This document shows positions 12,501 to 27,449 of a stretch of 64,000 nucleotides of DNA, one piece after another. Both the position numbers and the translations under genes were made by a program. Below the pieces are notes generated by a model that ran no database searches, had not been told where the DNA came from, and saw only the letters and a list, made by a program, of their open reading frames with translations. The stretch is from NCBI GenBank assembly GCA_943737045.1, contig CALSFV010000262.1:226001-290000 (forward strand), given 5' to 3'. Position 1 is the stretch's first letter. Every line of letters starts with the position of its first letter. This stretch comes from Parapristionchus giblindavisi (lineage: Eukaryota; Nematoda; Chromadorea; Rhabditida; Diplogasteridae).

Positions 12501-15500
12501 GCCGAATTAACATAATTGCCCTATGCATTTTTGCCATTAAAGAATTCGTGACATGTCAATGCTTTATCGAAACTTATCGTCGCATATACCACGTGAAAGA
12601 GCAAAAAATTGTGAATAATCTACACTTCAGTTCATGTAAAACTGTAATCTTGTGTTGATTCCACAATGCCCAAAGTACAAAAGTAGCTTTCACTCTGATA
12701 AGACCAAAAGAATACCTGACATGAAATATTTTCTGCTAGACCCAGCGTGTCATATACCAAACGAAAGAGCAAAAAATTCTGAATAATCTACACTTCAGTT
12801 CATGTCAAACTGTAATCTTGTGTTGATTCCACAATGCCCAAAGTACAAAAGTAGCTTTCACTCTGATAAGACCAAAAGAATACCTGACATGAAAAATTTT
12901 CTGCTAGACCCAGCGTGTCATATACCAAACGAAAGAGCAAAAAATTCTGAGTATTTTGCACGTTCCCATGTTGAACAACGGCCACTTCAGCCGAATTAAC
13001 AAAATTGAATTATTCATTTTTGGCAATAATGAATTCGTGACATGTCAATGCTTTATCGAAACTTATCGTAGCATATACCACGTGAAAGAGCAAAAAATTC
13101 TGAATAATCTACACTTCACTTCATGTCAAACTGTAATCTAGTGTTGATTCCACAATGCCCAAAGTACAAAAAGTAGCTTTCACTCTGATAAGACCAAAAC
13201 AATACCTGACATGAAAAATTTTCTGCTAGACCCAGCGTGTCATATGCCAAACGAAAGAGCAAAAAATTCTGAGTATTTTGCACGTCCCCATGTTGAACAA
13301 CGGCCACTTCAGCCGAATTAACATAATTGCCCTATGCATTTTTGCCATTAAAGAATTCGTGACATGTCAATGCTTTATCGAAACTTATCGTCGCATATAC
13401 CACGTGAAAGAGCAAAAAATTGTGAATAATCTACACTTCAGTTCATGTAAAACTGTAATCTTGTGTTGATTCCACAATGCCCAAAGTACAAAAGTAGCTT
13501 TCACTCTGATAAGACCAAAAGAATACCTGACATGAAATATTTTCTGCTAGACCCAGCGTGTCATATACCAAACGAAAGAGCAAAAAATTCTGAATAATCT
13601 ACACTTCAGTTCATGTCAAACTGTAATCTTGTGTTGATTCCACAATGCCCAAAGTACAAAAGTAGCTTTCACTCTGATAAGACCAAAAGAATACCTGACA
13701 TGAAATATTTTCTGCTAGACCCAGCGTGTCATATACCAAACGAAAGAGCAAAAAATTCTGAATAATCTACACTTCAGTTCATGTCAAACTGTAATCTTGT
13801 GTTGATTCCACAATGCCCAAAGTACAAAAGTAGCTTTCACTCTGATAAGACCAAAAGAATACCTGACATGAAAAATTTTCTGCTAGACCCAGCGTGTCAT
13901 ATACCAAACGAAAGAGCAAAAAATTCTGAGTATTTTGCACGTTCCCATGTTGAACAACGGCCACTTCAGCCGAATTAACAAAATTGAATTATTCATTTTT
14001 GGCAATAATGAATTCGTGACATGTCAATGCTTTATCGAAACTTATCGTAGCATATACCACGTGAAAGAGCAAAAAATTCTGAATAATCTACACTTCACTT
14101 CATGTCAAACTGTAATCTAGTGTTGATTCCACAATGCCCAAAGTACAAAAAGTAGCTTTCACTCTGATAAGACCAAAACAATACCTGACATGAAAAATTT
14201 TCTGCTAGACCCAGCGTGTCATATGCCAAACGAAAGAGCAAAAAATTCTGAGTATTTTGCACGTCCCCATGTTGAACAACGGCCACTTCAGCCGAATTAA
14301 CATAATTGCCCTATGCATTTTTGCCATTAAAGAATTCGTGACATGTCAATGCTTTATCGAAACTTATCGTCGCATATACCACGTGAAAGAGCAAAAAATT
14401 GTGAATAATCTACACTTCAGTTCATGTAAAACTGTAATCTTGTGTTGATTCCACAATGCCCAAAGTACAAAAGTAGCTTTCACTCTGATAAGACCAAAAG
14501 AATACCTGACATGAAATATTTTCTGCTAGACCCAGCGTGTCATATACCAAACGAAAGAGCAAAAAATTCTGAATAATCTACACTTCAGTTCATGTCAAAC
14601 TGTAATCTTGTGTTGATTCCACAATGCCCAAAGTACAAAAGTAGCTTTCACTCTGATAAGACCAAAAGAATACCTGACATGAAATATTTTCTGCTAGACC
14701 CAGCGTGTCATATACCAAACGAAAGAGCAAAAAATTCTGAATAATCTACACTTCAGTTCATGTCAAACTGTAATCTAGTGTTGATTCCACAATGCCCAAA
14801 GTACAAAAGTAGCTTTCACTCTGATAAGACCAAAAGAATACCTGACATGAAAAATTTTCTGCTAGACCCAGCGTGTCATATACCAAACGAAAGAGCAAAA
14901 AATTCTGAATAATCTACACTTCAGTTCATGTCAAACTGTAATCTTGTGTTGATTCCACAATGCCCAAAGTACAAAAGTAGCTTTCACTCTGATAAGACCA
15001 AAAGAATACCTGACATGAAAAATTTTCTGCTAGACCCAGCGTGTCATATACCAAACGAAAGAGCAAAAAATTCTGAGTATTTTGCACGTTCCCATGTTGA
15101 ACAACGGCCACTTCAGCCGAATTAACAAAATTGAATTATTCATTTTTGGCAATAATGAATTCGTGACATGTCAATGCTTTATCGAAACTTATCGTAGCAT
15201 ATACCACGTGAAAGAGCAAAAAATTCTGAATAATCTACACTTCACTTCATGTCAAACTGTAATCTAGTGTTGATTCCACAATGCCCAAAGTACAAAAGTA
15301 GCTTTCACTCTGATAAGACCAAAACAATACCTGACATGAAAAATTTTCTGCTAGACCCAGCGTGTCATATGCCAAACGAAAGAGCAAAAAATTCTGAGTA
15401 TTTTGCACGTCCCCATGTTGAACAACGGCCACTTCAGCCGAATTAACATAATTGCCCTATGCATTTTTGCCATTAAAGAATTCGTGACATGTCAATGCTT

Positions 15501-15929
15501 TATCGAAACTTATCGTCGCATATACCACGTGAAAGAGCAAAAAATTGTGAATAATCTACACTTCAGTTCATGTAAAACTGTAATCTTGTGTTGATTCCAC
15601 AATGCCCAAAGTACAAAAGTAGCTTTCACTCTGATAAGACCAAAAGAATACCTGACATGAAATATTTTCTGCTAGACCCAGCGTGTCATATACCAAACGA
15701 AAGAGCAAAAAATTCTGAATAATCTACACTTCAGTTCATGTCAAACTGTAATCTTGTGTTGATTCCACAATGCCCAAAGTACAAAAGTAGCTTTCACTCT
15801 GATAAGACCAAAAGAATACCTGACATGAAATATTTTCTGCTAGACCCAGCGTGTCATATACCAAACGAAAGAGCAAAAAATTCTGAATAATCTACACTTC
15901 AGTTCATGTCAAACTGTAATCTAGTGTTG
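9585..15929 (+). repeat. Satellite stretch with 810- and 979-bp local periods
   Basis: Long and short units continue. Markers include catatgccaaac in B-type long units (10010 to about 15375) and gaaatattttc mainly in short units. An 810-bp period (L, L, S) links units near 9.7, 10.5, 12.1 and 13.0 kb. A 979-bp period joins two units that each carry an extra A (acaaaaagtag) near 13168 and 14147. Between 14.3 and 15.1 kb there are three short units in a row. Nothing other than satellite is visible. Confidence 0.85.
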
Positions 15930-18900
15930 ATTCCACAATGCCCAAAGTACAAAAGTAGCTTTCACTCTGATAAGACCAAAAGAATACCTGACATGAAAAA
16001 TTTTCTGCTAGACCCAGCGTGTCATATACCAAACGAAAGAGCAAAAAATTCTGAGTATTTTGCACGTTCCCATGTTGAACAACGGCCACTTCAGCCGAAT
16101 TAACAAAATTGAATTATTCATTTTTGGCAATAATGAATTCGTGACATGTCAATGCTTTATCGAAACTTATCGTAGCATATACCACGTGAAAGAGCAAAAA
16201 ATTCTGAATAATCTACACTTCAGTTCATGTCAAACTGTAATCTTGTGTTGATTCCACAATGCCCAAAGTACAAAAGTAGCTTTCACTCTGATAAGACCAA
16301 AAGAATACCTGACATGAAAAATTTTCTGCTAGACCCAGCGTGTCATATACCAAACGAAAGAGCAAAAAATTCTGAGTATTTTGCACGTTCCCATGTTGAA
16401 CAACGGCCACTTCAGCCGAATTAACAAAATTGAATTATTCATTTTTGGCAATAATGAATTCGTGACATGTCAATGCTTTATCGAAACTTATCGTAGCATA
16501 TACCACGTGAAAGAGCAAAAAATTCTGAATAATCTACACTTCACTTCATGTCAAACTGTAATCTAGTGTTGATTCCACAATGCCCAAAGTACAAAAGTAG
16601 CTTTCACTCTGATAAGACCAAAACAATACCTGACATGAAAAATTTTCTGCTAGACCCAGCCTGTCATATACCAAACGAAAGAGCAAAAAACTCTGAGTAT
16701 TTTGCACGTCCCCATGTTGAACAACGGCCACTTCAGCCGAATTAACATAATTGCCCTATGCATTTTTGCCATTAAAGAATTCGTGACATGTCAATGCTTT
16801 ATCGAAACTTATCGTAGCATATACCACGTGAAAGAGCAAAAAATTCTGAATAATCTACACTTCAGTTCATGTAAAACTGTAATCTTGTGTTGATTCCACA
16901 ATGCCCAAAGTACAAAAGTAGCTTTCACTCTGATAAGACCAAAAGAATACCTGACATGAAAAATTTTCTGCTAGACCCAGCGTGTCATATACCAAACGAA
17001 AGAGCAAAAAATTCTGAGTATTTTGCACGTCCCCATGTTGAACAACGGCCACTTCAGCCGAATTAACATAATTGCCCTATGCATTTTTGCCATTAAAGAA
17101 TTCGTGACATGTCAATGCTTTATCGAAACTTATCGTAGCATATACCACGTGAAAGAGCAAAAAATTCTGAATAATCTACACTTCAGTTCATGTAAAACTG
17201 TAATCTTGTGTTGATTCCACAATGCCCAAAGTACAAAAGTAGCTTTCACTCTGATAAGACCAAAAGAATACCTGACATGAAAAATTTTCTGCTAGACCCA
17301 GCGTGTCATATACCAAACGAAAGAGCAAAAAATTCTGAATAATTTACACTTCAGTTCATGTCAAACTGTAATCTTGTGTTGATTCCACAATGCCCAAAGT
17401 ACAAAAGTAGCTTTCACTCTGATAAGACCAAAAGAATACCTGACATGAAAAATTTTCTGCTAGACCCAGCGTGTCATATACCAAACGAAAGAGCAAAAAA
17501 TTCTGAGTATTTTGCACGTTCCCATGTTGAACAACGGCCACTTCAGCCGAATTAACAAAATTGAATTATTCATTTTTGGCAATAATGAATTCGTGACATG
17601 TCAATGCTTTATCGAAACTTATCGTAGCATATACCACGTGAAAGAGCAAAAAATTCTGAATAATCTACACTTCAGTTCATGTCAAACTGTAATCTTGTGT
17701 TGATTCCACAATGCCCAAAGTACAAAAGTAGCTTTCACTCTGATAAGACCAAAAGAATACCTGACATGAAAAATTTTCTGCTAGACCCAGCGTGTCATAT
17801 ACCAAACGAAAGAGCAAAAAATTCTGAATAATCTACACTTCAGTTCATGTCAAACTGTAATCTTGTGTTGATTCCACAATGCCCAAAGTACAAAAGTAGC
17901 TTTCACTCTGATAAGACCAAAAGAATACCTGACATGAAAAATTTTCTGCTAGACCCAGCGTGTCATATACCAAACGAAAGAGCAAAAAATTCTGAGTATT
18001 TTGCACGTCCCCATGTTGAACAACGGCCACTTCAGCCGAATTAACATAATTGCCCTATGCATTTTTGCCATTAAAGAATTCGTGACATGTCAATGCTTTA
18101 TCGAAACTTATCGTCGCATATACCACGTGAAAGAGCAAAAAATTGTGAATAATCTACACTTCAGTTCATGTAAAACTGTAATCTTGTGTTGATTCCACAA
18201 TGCCCAAAGTACAAAAGTAGCTTTCACTCTGATAAGACCAAAACAATACCTGACATGAAAAATTTTCTGCTAGACCCAGCGTGTCATATACCAAACGAAA
18301 GAGCAAAAAATTCTGAGTATTTTGCACGTCCCCATGTTGAACAACGGCCACTTCAGCCGAATTAACATAATTGCCCTATGCATTTTTGCCATTAAAGAAT
18401 TCGTGACATGTCAATGCTTTATCGAAACTTATCGTCGCATATACCACGTGAAAGAGCAAAAAATTGTGAATAATCTACACTTCAGTTCATGTAAAACTGT
18501 AATCTTGTGTTGATTCCACAATGCCCAAAGTACAAAAGTAGCTTTCACTCTGATAAGACCAAAAGAATACCTGACATGAAAAATTTTCTGCTAGACCCAG
18601 CGTGTCATATACCAAACGAAAGAGCAAAAAATTGTGAATAATCTACACTTCAGTTCATGTAAAACTGTAATCTTGTGTTGATTCCACAATGCCCAAAGTA
18701 CAAAAGTAGCTTTCACTCTGATAAGACCAAAAGAATACCTGACATGAAAAATTTTCTGCTAGACCCAGCGTGTCATATACCAAACGAAAGAGCAAAAAAT
18801 TCTGAATAATCTACACTTCAGTTCATGTCAAACTGTAATCTTGTGTTGATTCCACAATGCCCAAAGTACAAAAGTAGCTTTCACTCTGATAAGACCAAAA

Positions 18901-20799
18901 GAATACCTGACATGAAAAATTTTCTGCTAGACCCAGCGTGTCATATACCAAACGAAAGAGCAAAAAATTCTGAGTATTTTGCACGTTCCCATGTTGAACA
19001 ACGGCCACTTCAGCCGAATTAACATAATTGCCCTATGCATTTTTGCCATTAAAGAATTCGTGACATGTCAATGCTTTATCGAAACTTATCGTCGCATATA
19101 CCACGTGAAAGAGCAAAAAATTGTGAATAATCTACACTTCAGTTCATGTAAAACTGTAATCTTGTGTTGATTCCACAATGCCCAAAGTACAAAAGTAGCT
19201 TTCACTCTGATAAGACCAAAACAATACCTGACATGAAAAATTTTCTGCTAGACCCAGCGTGTCATATACCAAACGAAAGAGCAAAAAATTCTGAGTATTT
19301 TGCACGTCCCCATGTTGAACAACGGCCACTTCAGCCGAATTAACATAATTGCCCTATGCATTTTTGCCATTAAAGAATTCGTGACATGTCAATGCTTTAT
19401 CGAAACTTATCGTCGCATATACCACGTGAAAGAGCAAAAAATTGTGAATAATCTACACTTCAGTTCATGTAAAACTGTAATCTTGTGTTGATTCCACAAT
19501 GCCCAAAGTACAAAAGTAGCTTTCACTCTGATAAGACCAAAAGAATACCTGACATGAAAAATTTTCTGCTAGACCCAGCGTGTCATATACCAAACGAAAG
19601 AGCAAAAAATTGTGAATAATCTACACTTCAGTTCATGTAAAACTGTAATCTTGTGTTGATTCCACAATGCCCAAAGTACAAAAGTAGCTTTCACTCTGAT
19701 AAGACCAAAAGAATACCTGACATGAAAAATTTTCTGCTAGACCCAGCGTGTCATATACCAAACGAAAGAGCAAAAAATTCTGAGTATTTTGCACGTTCCC
19801 ATGTTGAACAACGGCCACTTCAGCCGAATTAACATAATTGCCCTATGCATTTTTGCCATTAAAGAATTCGTGACATGTCAATGCTTTATCGAAACTTATC
19901 GTCGCATATACCACGTGAAAGAGCAAAAAATTGTGAATAATCTACACTTCAGTTCATGTAAAACTGTAATCTTGTGTTGATTCCACAATGCCCAAAGTAC
20001 AAAAGTAGCTTTCACTCTGATAAGACCAAAACAATACCTGACATGAAAAATTTTCTGCTAGACCCAGCGTGTCATATACCAAACGAAAGAGCAAAAAATT
20101 CTGAGTATTTTGCACGTCCCCATGTTGAACAACGGCCACTTCAGCCGAATTAACATAATTGCCCTATGCATTTTTGCCATTAAAGAATTCGTGACATGTC
20201 AATGCTTTATCGAAACTTATAGTCGCATATACCACGTGAAAGAGCAAAAAATTGTGAATAATCTACACTTCAGTTCATGTAAAACTGTAATCTTGTGTTG
20301 ATTCCACAATGCCCAAAGTACAAAAGTAGCTTTCACTCTGATAAGACCAAAAGAATACCTGACATGAAAAATTTTCTGCTAGACCCAGCGTGTCATATAC
20401 CAAACGAAAGAGCAAAAAATTGTGAATAATCTACACTTCAGTTCATGTAAAACTGTAATCTTGTGTTGATTCCACAATGCCCAAAGTACAAAAGTAGCTT
20501 TCACTCTGATAAGACCAAAAGAATACCTGACATGAAAAATTTTCTGCTAGACCCAGCGTGTCATATACCAAACGAAAGAGCAAAAAATTCTGAATAATCT
20601 ACACTTCAGTTCATGTCAAACTGTAATCTTGTGTTGATTCCACAATGCCCAAAGTACAAAAGTAGCTTTCACTCTGATAAGACCAAAAGAATACCTGACA
20701 TGAAAAATTTTCTGCTAGACCCAGCGTGTCATATACCAAACGAAAGAGCAAAAAATTCTGAGTATTTTGCACGTTCCCATGTTGAACAACGGCCACTTC
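15930..20799 (+). repeat. Satellite stretch, mixed A/B long units and gtgaat-type short units
   Basis: A run of four long units (16060-17023 landmarks) is followed by L-S and L-S-S patterns with 810- and 978-bp local periods. Short units near 18.64, 19.61 and 20.42 kb carry the aattgtgaat and catgtaaaac variants otherwise typical of B-type long units, so short units are homogenised together with their neighbours. There are no non-satellite bases. Confidence 0.85.
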
Positions 20800-23060
20800 A
20801 GCCGAATTAACATAATTGCCCTATGCATTTTTGCCATTAAAGAATTCGTGACATGTCAATGCTTTATCGAAACTTATCGTCGCATATACCACGTGAAAGA
20901 GCAAAAAATTGTGAATAATCTACACTTCAGTTCATGTAAAACTGTAATCTTGTGTTGATTCCACAATGCCCAAAGTACAAAAGTAGCTTTCACTCTGATA
21001 AGACCAAAACAATACCTGACATGAAAAATTTTCTGCTAGACCCAGCGTGTCATATACCAAACGAAAGAGCAAAAAATTCTGAGTATTTTGCACGTCCCCA
21101 TGTCGAACAACGGCCACTTCAGCCGAATTAACATAATTGCCCTATGCATTTTTGCCATTAAAGAATTCGTGACATGTCAATGCTTTATCGAAACTTATCG
21201 TCGCATATACCACGTGAAAGAGCAAAAAATTGTGAATAACCTACACTTCAGTTCATGTAAAACTGTAATCTTGTGTTGATTCCACAATGCCCAAAGTACA
21301 AAAGTAGCTTTCACTCTGATAAGACCAAAAGAATACCTGACATGAAAAATTTTCTGCTAGACCCAGCGTGTCATATACCAAACGAAAGAGCAAAAAATTC
21401 TGAATAATCTACACTTCAGTTCATGTCAAACTGTAATCTTGTGTTGATTCCACAATGCCCAAAGTACAAAAGTAGCTTTCACTCTGATAAGACCAAAAGA
21501 ATACCTGACATGAAAAATTTTCTGCTAGACCCAGCGTGTCATATACCAAACGAAAGAGCAAAAAATTCTGAGTATTTTGCACGTTCCCATGTTGAACAAC
21601 GGCCACTTCAGCCGAATTAACAAAATTGAATTATTCATTTTTGGCAATAATGAATTCGTGACATGTCAATGCTTTATCGAAACTTATCGTCGCATATACC
21701 ACGTGAAAGAGCAAAACATTGTGAATAATCTACACTTCAGTTCATGTAAAACTGTAATCTTGTGTTGATTCCACAATGCCCAAAGTACAAAAGTAGCTTT
21801 CACTCTGATAAGACCAAAAGAATACCTGACATGAAAAATTTTCTGCTAGACCCAGCGTGTCATATACCAAACGAAAGAGCAAAAAATTCTGAGTATTTTG
21901 CACGTCCCCATGTTGAACAACGGCCACTTCAGCCGAATTAACATAATTGCCCTATGCATTTTTGCCATTAAAGAATTCGTGACATGTCAATGCTTTATCG
22001 AAACTTATCGTCGCATATACCACGTGAAAGAGCAAAAAATTGTGAATAATCTACACTTCAGTTCATGTAAAACTGTAATCTTGTGTTGATTCCACAATGC
22101 CCAAAGTACAAAAGTAGCTTTCACTCTGATAAGACCAAAACAATACCTGACATGAAAAATTTTCTGCTAGACCCAGCGTGTCATATACCAAACGAAAGAG
22201 CAAAAAATTCTGAGTATTTTGCACGTCCCCATGTCGAACAACGGCCACTTCAGCCGAATTAACATAATTGCCCTATGCATTTTTGCCATTAAAGAATTCG
22301 TGACATGTCAATGCTTTATCGAAACTTATCGTCGCATATACCACGTGAAAGAGCAAAAAATTGTGAATAACCTACACTTCAGTTCATGTAAAACTGTAAT
22401 CTTGTGTTGATTCCACAATGCCCAAAGTACAAAAGTAGCTTTCACTCTGATAAGACCAAAAGAATACCTGACATGAAAAATTTTCTGCTAGACCCAGCGT
22501 GTCATATACCAAACGAAAGAGCAAAAAATTCTGAATAATCTACACTTCAGTTCATGTCAAACTGTAATCTTGTGTTGATTCCACAATGCCCAAAGTACAA
22601 AAGTAGCTTTCACTCTGATAAGACCAAAAGAATACCTGACATGAAAAATTTTCTGCTAGACCCAGCGTGTCATATACCAAACGAAAGAGCAAAAAATTCT
22701 GAGTATTTTGCACGTTCCCATGTTGAACAACGGCCACTTCAGCCGAATTAACAAAATTGAATTATTCATTTTTGGCAATAATGAATTCGTGACATGTCAA
22801 TGCTTTATCGAAACTTATCGTCGCATATACCACGTGAAAGAGCAAAACATTGTGAATAATCTACACTTCAGTTCATGTAAAACTGTAATCTTGTGTTGAT
22901 TCCACAATGCCCAAAGTACAAAAGTAGCTTTCACTCTGATAAGACCAAAAGAATACCTGACATGAAAAATTTTCTGCTAGACCCAGCGTGTCATATACCA
23001 AACGAAAGAGCAAAAAATTCTGAATAATCTACACTTCAGTTCATGTCAAACTGTAATCTT
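20800..23060 (+). repeat. Two copies of a 1131-bp higher-order repeat
   Basis: Three rare markers recur 1131 bp apart: catgtcgaac (about 21102 and 22233), gaataacctac (about 21236 and 22367) and gcaaaacattg (about 21713 and 22844). The period is 3 x 321 + 168. Block edges are approximate because the flanking units belong to the same family. A private atgccgaaag change near 23079 lies just beyond the second copy. Confidence 0.8.
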
Positions 23061-23875
23061 GTGTTGATTCCACAATGCCGAAAGTACAAAAGTAGCTTTC
23101 ACTCTGATAAGACCAAAAGAATACCTGACATGAAAAATTTTCTGCTAGACCCAGCGTGTCATATACCAAACGAAAGAGCAAAAAATTCTGAGTATTTTGC
23201 ACGTTCCCATGTTGAACAACGGCCACTTCAGCCGAATTAACAAAATTGAATTATTCATTTTTGGCAATAATGAATTCGTGACATGTCAATGCTTTATCGA
23301 AACTTATCGTAGCATATACCACGTGAAAGAGCAAAAAATTCTGAATAATCTACACTTCACTTCATGTCAAACTGTAATCTAGTGTTGATTCCACAATGCC
23401 CAAAGTACAAAAGTAGCTTTCACTCTGATAAGACCAAAACAATACCTGACATGAAATATTTTCTGCTAGACCCAGCGTGTCATATGCCAAACGAAAGAGC
23501 AAAAAATTCTGAGTATTTTGCACGTCCCCATGTTGAACAACGGCCACTTCAGCCGAATTAACATAATTGCCCTATGCATTTTTGCCATTAAAGAATTCGT
23601 GACATGTCAATGCTTTATCGAAACTTATCGTCGCATATACCACGTGAAAGAGCAAAAAATTGTGAATAATCTACACTTCAGTTCATGTAAAACTGTAATC
23701 TTGTGTTGATTCCACAATGCCCAAAGTACAAAAGTAGCTTTCACTCTGATAAGACCAAAAGAATACCTGACATGAAATATTTTCTGCTAGACCCAGCGTG
23801 TCATATACCAAACGAAAGAGCAAAAAATTCTGAATAATCTACACTTCAGTTCATGTCAAACTGTAATCTTGTGTT

Positions 23876-26800
23876 GATTCCACAATGCCCAAAGTACAAA
23901 AGTAGCTTTCACTCTGATAAGACCAAAAGAATACCTGACATGAAAAATTTTCTGCTAGACCCAGCGTGTCATATACCAAACGAAAGAGCAAAAAATTCTG
24001 AGTATTTTGCACGTTCCCATGTTGAACAACGGCCACTTCAGCCGAATTAACAAAATTGAATTATTCATTTTTGGCAATAATGAATTCGTGACATGTCAAT
24101 GCTTTATCGAAACTTATCGTAGCATATACCACGTGAAAGAGCAAAAAATTCTGAATAATCTACACTTCACTTCATGTCAAACTGCAATCTAGTGTTGATT
24201 CCACAATGCCCAAAGTACAAAAGTAGCTTTCACTCTGATAAGACCAAAACAATACCTGACATGAAAAATTTTCTGCTAGACCCAGCGTGTCATATGCCAA
24301 ACGAAAGAGCAAAAAATTCTGAGTATTTTGCACGTCCCCATGTTGAACAACGGCCACTTCAGCCGAATTAACATAATTGCCCTATGCATTTTTGCCATTA
24401 AAGAATTCGTGACATGTCAATGCTTTATCGAAACTTATCGTCGCATATACCACGTGAAAGAGCAAAAAATTGTGAATAATCTACACTTCAGTTCATGTAA
24501 AACTGTAATCTTGTGTTGATTCCACAATGCCCAAAGTACAAAAGTAGCTTTCACTCTGATAAGACCAAAAGAATACCTGACATGAAATATTTTCTGCTAG
24601 ACCCAGCGTGTCATATACCAAACGAAAGAGCAAAAAATTCTGAATAATCTACACTTCAGTTCATGTCAAACTGTAATCTTGTGTTGATTCCACAATGCCC
24701 AAAGTACAAAAGTAGCTTTCACTCTGATAAGACCAAAAGAATACCTGACATGAAAAATTTTCTGCTAGACCCAGCGTGTCATATACCAAACGAAAGAGCA
24801 AAAAATTCTGAATAATCTACACTTCAGTTCATGTCAAACTGTAATCTTGTGTTGATTCCACAATGCCCAAAGTACAAAAGTAGCTTTCACTCTGATAAGA
24901 CCAAAAGAATACCTGACATGAAAAATTTTCTGCTAGACCCAGCGTGTCATATACCAAACGAAAGAGCAAAAAATTCTGAGTATTTTGCACGTTCCCATGT
25001 TGAACAACGGCCACTTCAGCCGAATTAACAAAATTGAATTATTCATTTTTGGCAATAATGAATTCGTGTCATGTCAATGCTTTATCGAAACTTATCGTAG
25101 CATATACCACGTGAAAGAGCAAAAAATTCTGAATAATCTACACTTCACTTCATGTCAAACTGTAATCTAGTGTTGATTCCACAATGCCCAAAGTACAAAA
25201 GTAGCTTTCACTCTGATAAGACCAAAACAATACCTGACATGAAAAATTTTCTGCTAGACCCAGCGTGTCATATACCAAACGAAAGAGCAAAAAATTCTGA
25301 GTATTTTGCACGTCCCATGTTGAACAACGGCCACTTCAGCCGAATTAACATAATTGCCCTATGCATTTTTGCCATTAAAGAATTCGTGACATGTCAATGC
25401 TTTATCGAAACTTATCGTCGCATATACCACGTGAAAGAGCAAAAAATTGTGAATAATCTACACTTCAGTTCATGTCAAACTGTAATCTTGTGTTGATTCC
25501 ACAATGCCCAAAGTACAAAAGTAGCTTTCACTCTGATAAGACCAAAAGAATACCTGACATGAAAAATTTTCTGCTAGACCCAGCGTGTCATATACCAAAC
25601 GAAAGAGCAAAAAATTCTGAATAATCTACACTTCAGTTCATGTCAAACTGTAATCTTGTGTTGATTCCACAATGCCCAAAGTACAAAAGTAGCTTTCACT
25701 CTGATAAGACCAAAAGAATACCTGACATGAAAAATTTTCTGCTAGACCCAGCGTGTCATATACCAAACGAAAGAGCAAAAAATTCTGAGTATTTTGCACG
25801 TTCCCATGTTGAACAACGGCCACTTCAGCCGAATTAACAAAATTGAATTATTCATTTTTGGCAATAATGAATTCGTGACATGTCAATGCTTTATCGAAAC
25901 TTATCGTAGCATATACCACGTGAAAGAGCAAAAAATTCTGAATAATCTACACTTCACTTCATGTCAAACTGCAATCTAGTGTTGATTCCACAATGCCCAA
26001 AGTACAAAAGTAGCTTTCACTCTGATAAGACCAAAACAATACCTGACATGAAAAATTTTCTGCTAGACCCAGCGTGTCATATGCCAAACGAAAGAGCAAA
26101 AAATTCTGAGTATTTTGCACGTCCCCATGTTGAACAACGGCCACTTCAGCCGAATTAACATAATTGCCCTATGCATTTTTGCCATTAAAGAATTCGTGAC
26201 ATGTCAATGCTTTATCGAAACTTATCGTCGCATATACCACGTGAAAGAGCAAAAAATTGTGAATAATCTACACTTCAGTTCATGTAAAACTGTAATCTTG
26301 TGTTGATTCCACAATGCCCAAAGTACAAAAGTAGCTTTCACTCTGATAAGACCAAAAGAATACCTGACATGAAATATTTTCTGCTAGACCCAGCGTGTCA
26401 TATACCAAACGAAAGAGCAAAAAATTCTGAATAATCTACACTTCAGTTCATGTCAAACTGTAATCTTGTGTTGATTCCACAATGCCCAAAGTACAAAAGT
26501 AGCTTTCACTCTGATAAGACCAAAAGAATACCTGACATGAAAAATTTTCTGCTAGACCCAGCGTGTCATATACCAAACGAAAGAGCAAAAAATTCTGAAT
26601 AATCTACACTTCAGTTCATGTCAAACTGTAATCTTGTGTTGATTCCACAATGCCCAAAGTACAAAAGTAGCTTTCACTCTGATAAGACCAAAAGAATACC
26701 TGACATGAAAAATTTTCTGCTAGACCCAGCGTGTCATATACCAAACGAAAGAGCAAAAAATTCTGAGTATTTTGCACGTTCCCATGTTGAACAACGGCCA

Positions 26801-27449
26801 CTTCAGCCGAATTAACAAAATTGAATTATTCATTTTTGGCAATAATGAATTCGTGTCATGTCAATGCTTTATCGAAACTTATCGTAGCATATACCACGTG
26901 AAAGAGCAAAAAATTCTGAATAATCTACACTTCACTTCATGTCAAACTGTAATCTAGTGTTGATTCCACAATGCCCAAAGTACAAAAGTAGCTTTCACTC
27001 TGATAAGACCAAAACAATACCTGACATGAAAAATTTTCTGCTAGACCCAGCGTGTCATATACCAAACGAAAGAGCAAAAAATTCTGAGTATTTTGCACGT
27101 CCCATGTTGAACAACGGCCACTTCAGCCGAATTAACATAATTGCCCTATGCATTTTTGCCATTAAAGAATTCGTGACATGTCAATGCTTTATCGAAACTT
27201 ATCGTCGCATATACCACGTGAAAGAGCAAAAAATTGTGAATAATCTACACTTCAGTTCATGTCAAACTGTAATCTTGTGTTGATTCCACAATGCCCAAAG
27301 TACAAAAGTAGCTTTCACTCTGATAAGACCAAAAGAATACCTGACATGAAAAATTTTCTGCTAGACCCAGCGTGTCATATACCAAACGAAAGAGCAAAAA
27401 ATTCTGAATAATCTACACTTCAGTTCATGTCAAACTGTAATCTTGTGTT
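23876..27449 (+). repeat. Two copies of a 1787-bp higher-order repeat
   Basis: Blocks 23876-25662 and 25663-27449 share the same unit order and rare markers exactly 1787 bp apart. These are an actgcaatctag variant (24183 and 25970), a gaaatattttc short unit (about 24586 and 26373), gtgtcatgtc (about 25067 and 26854), and a one-base deletion giving cgtcccatg in place of cgtccccatg (about 25311 and 27098). The period is 4 x 321 + 3 x 168 - 1, the missing base being that deletion. Confidence 0.85.

Noticed and set aside
25152..25496. Longer open frame of 114 codons (again at 26939-27283)
   Set aside because: It arises from the one-base deletion at cgtcccatg that joins two of the chance frames. 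Its second copy is explained by the 1787-bp duplication, so repetition is not evidence of coding.
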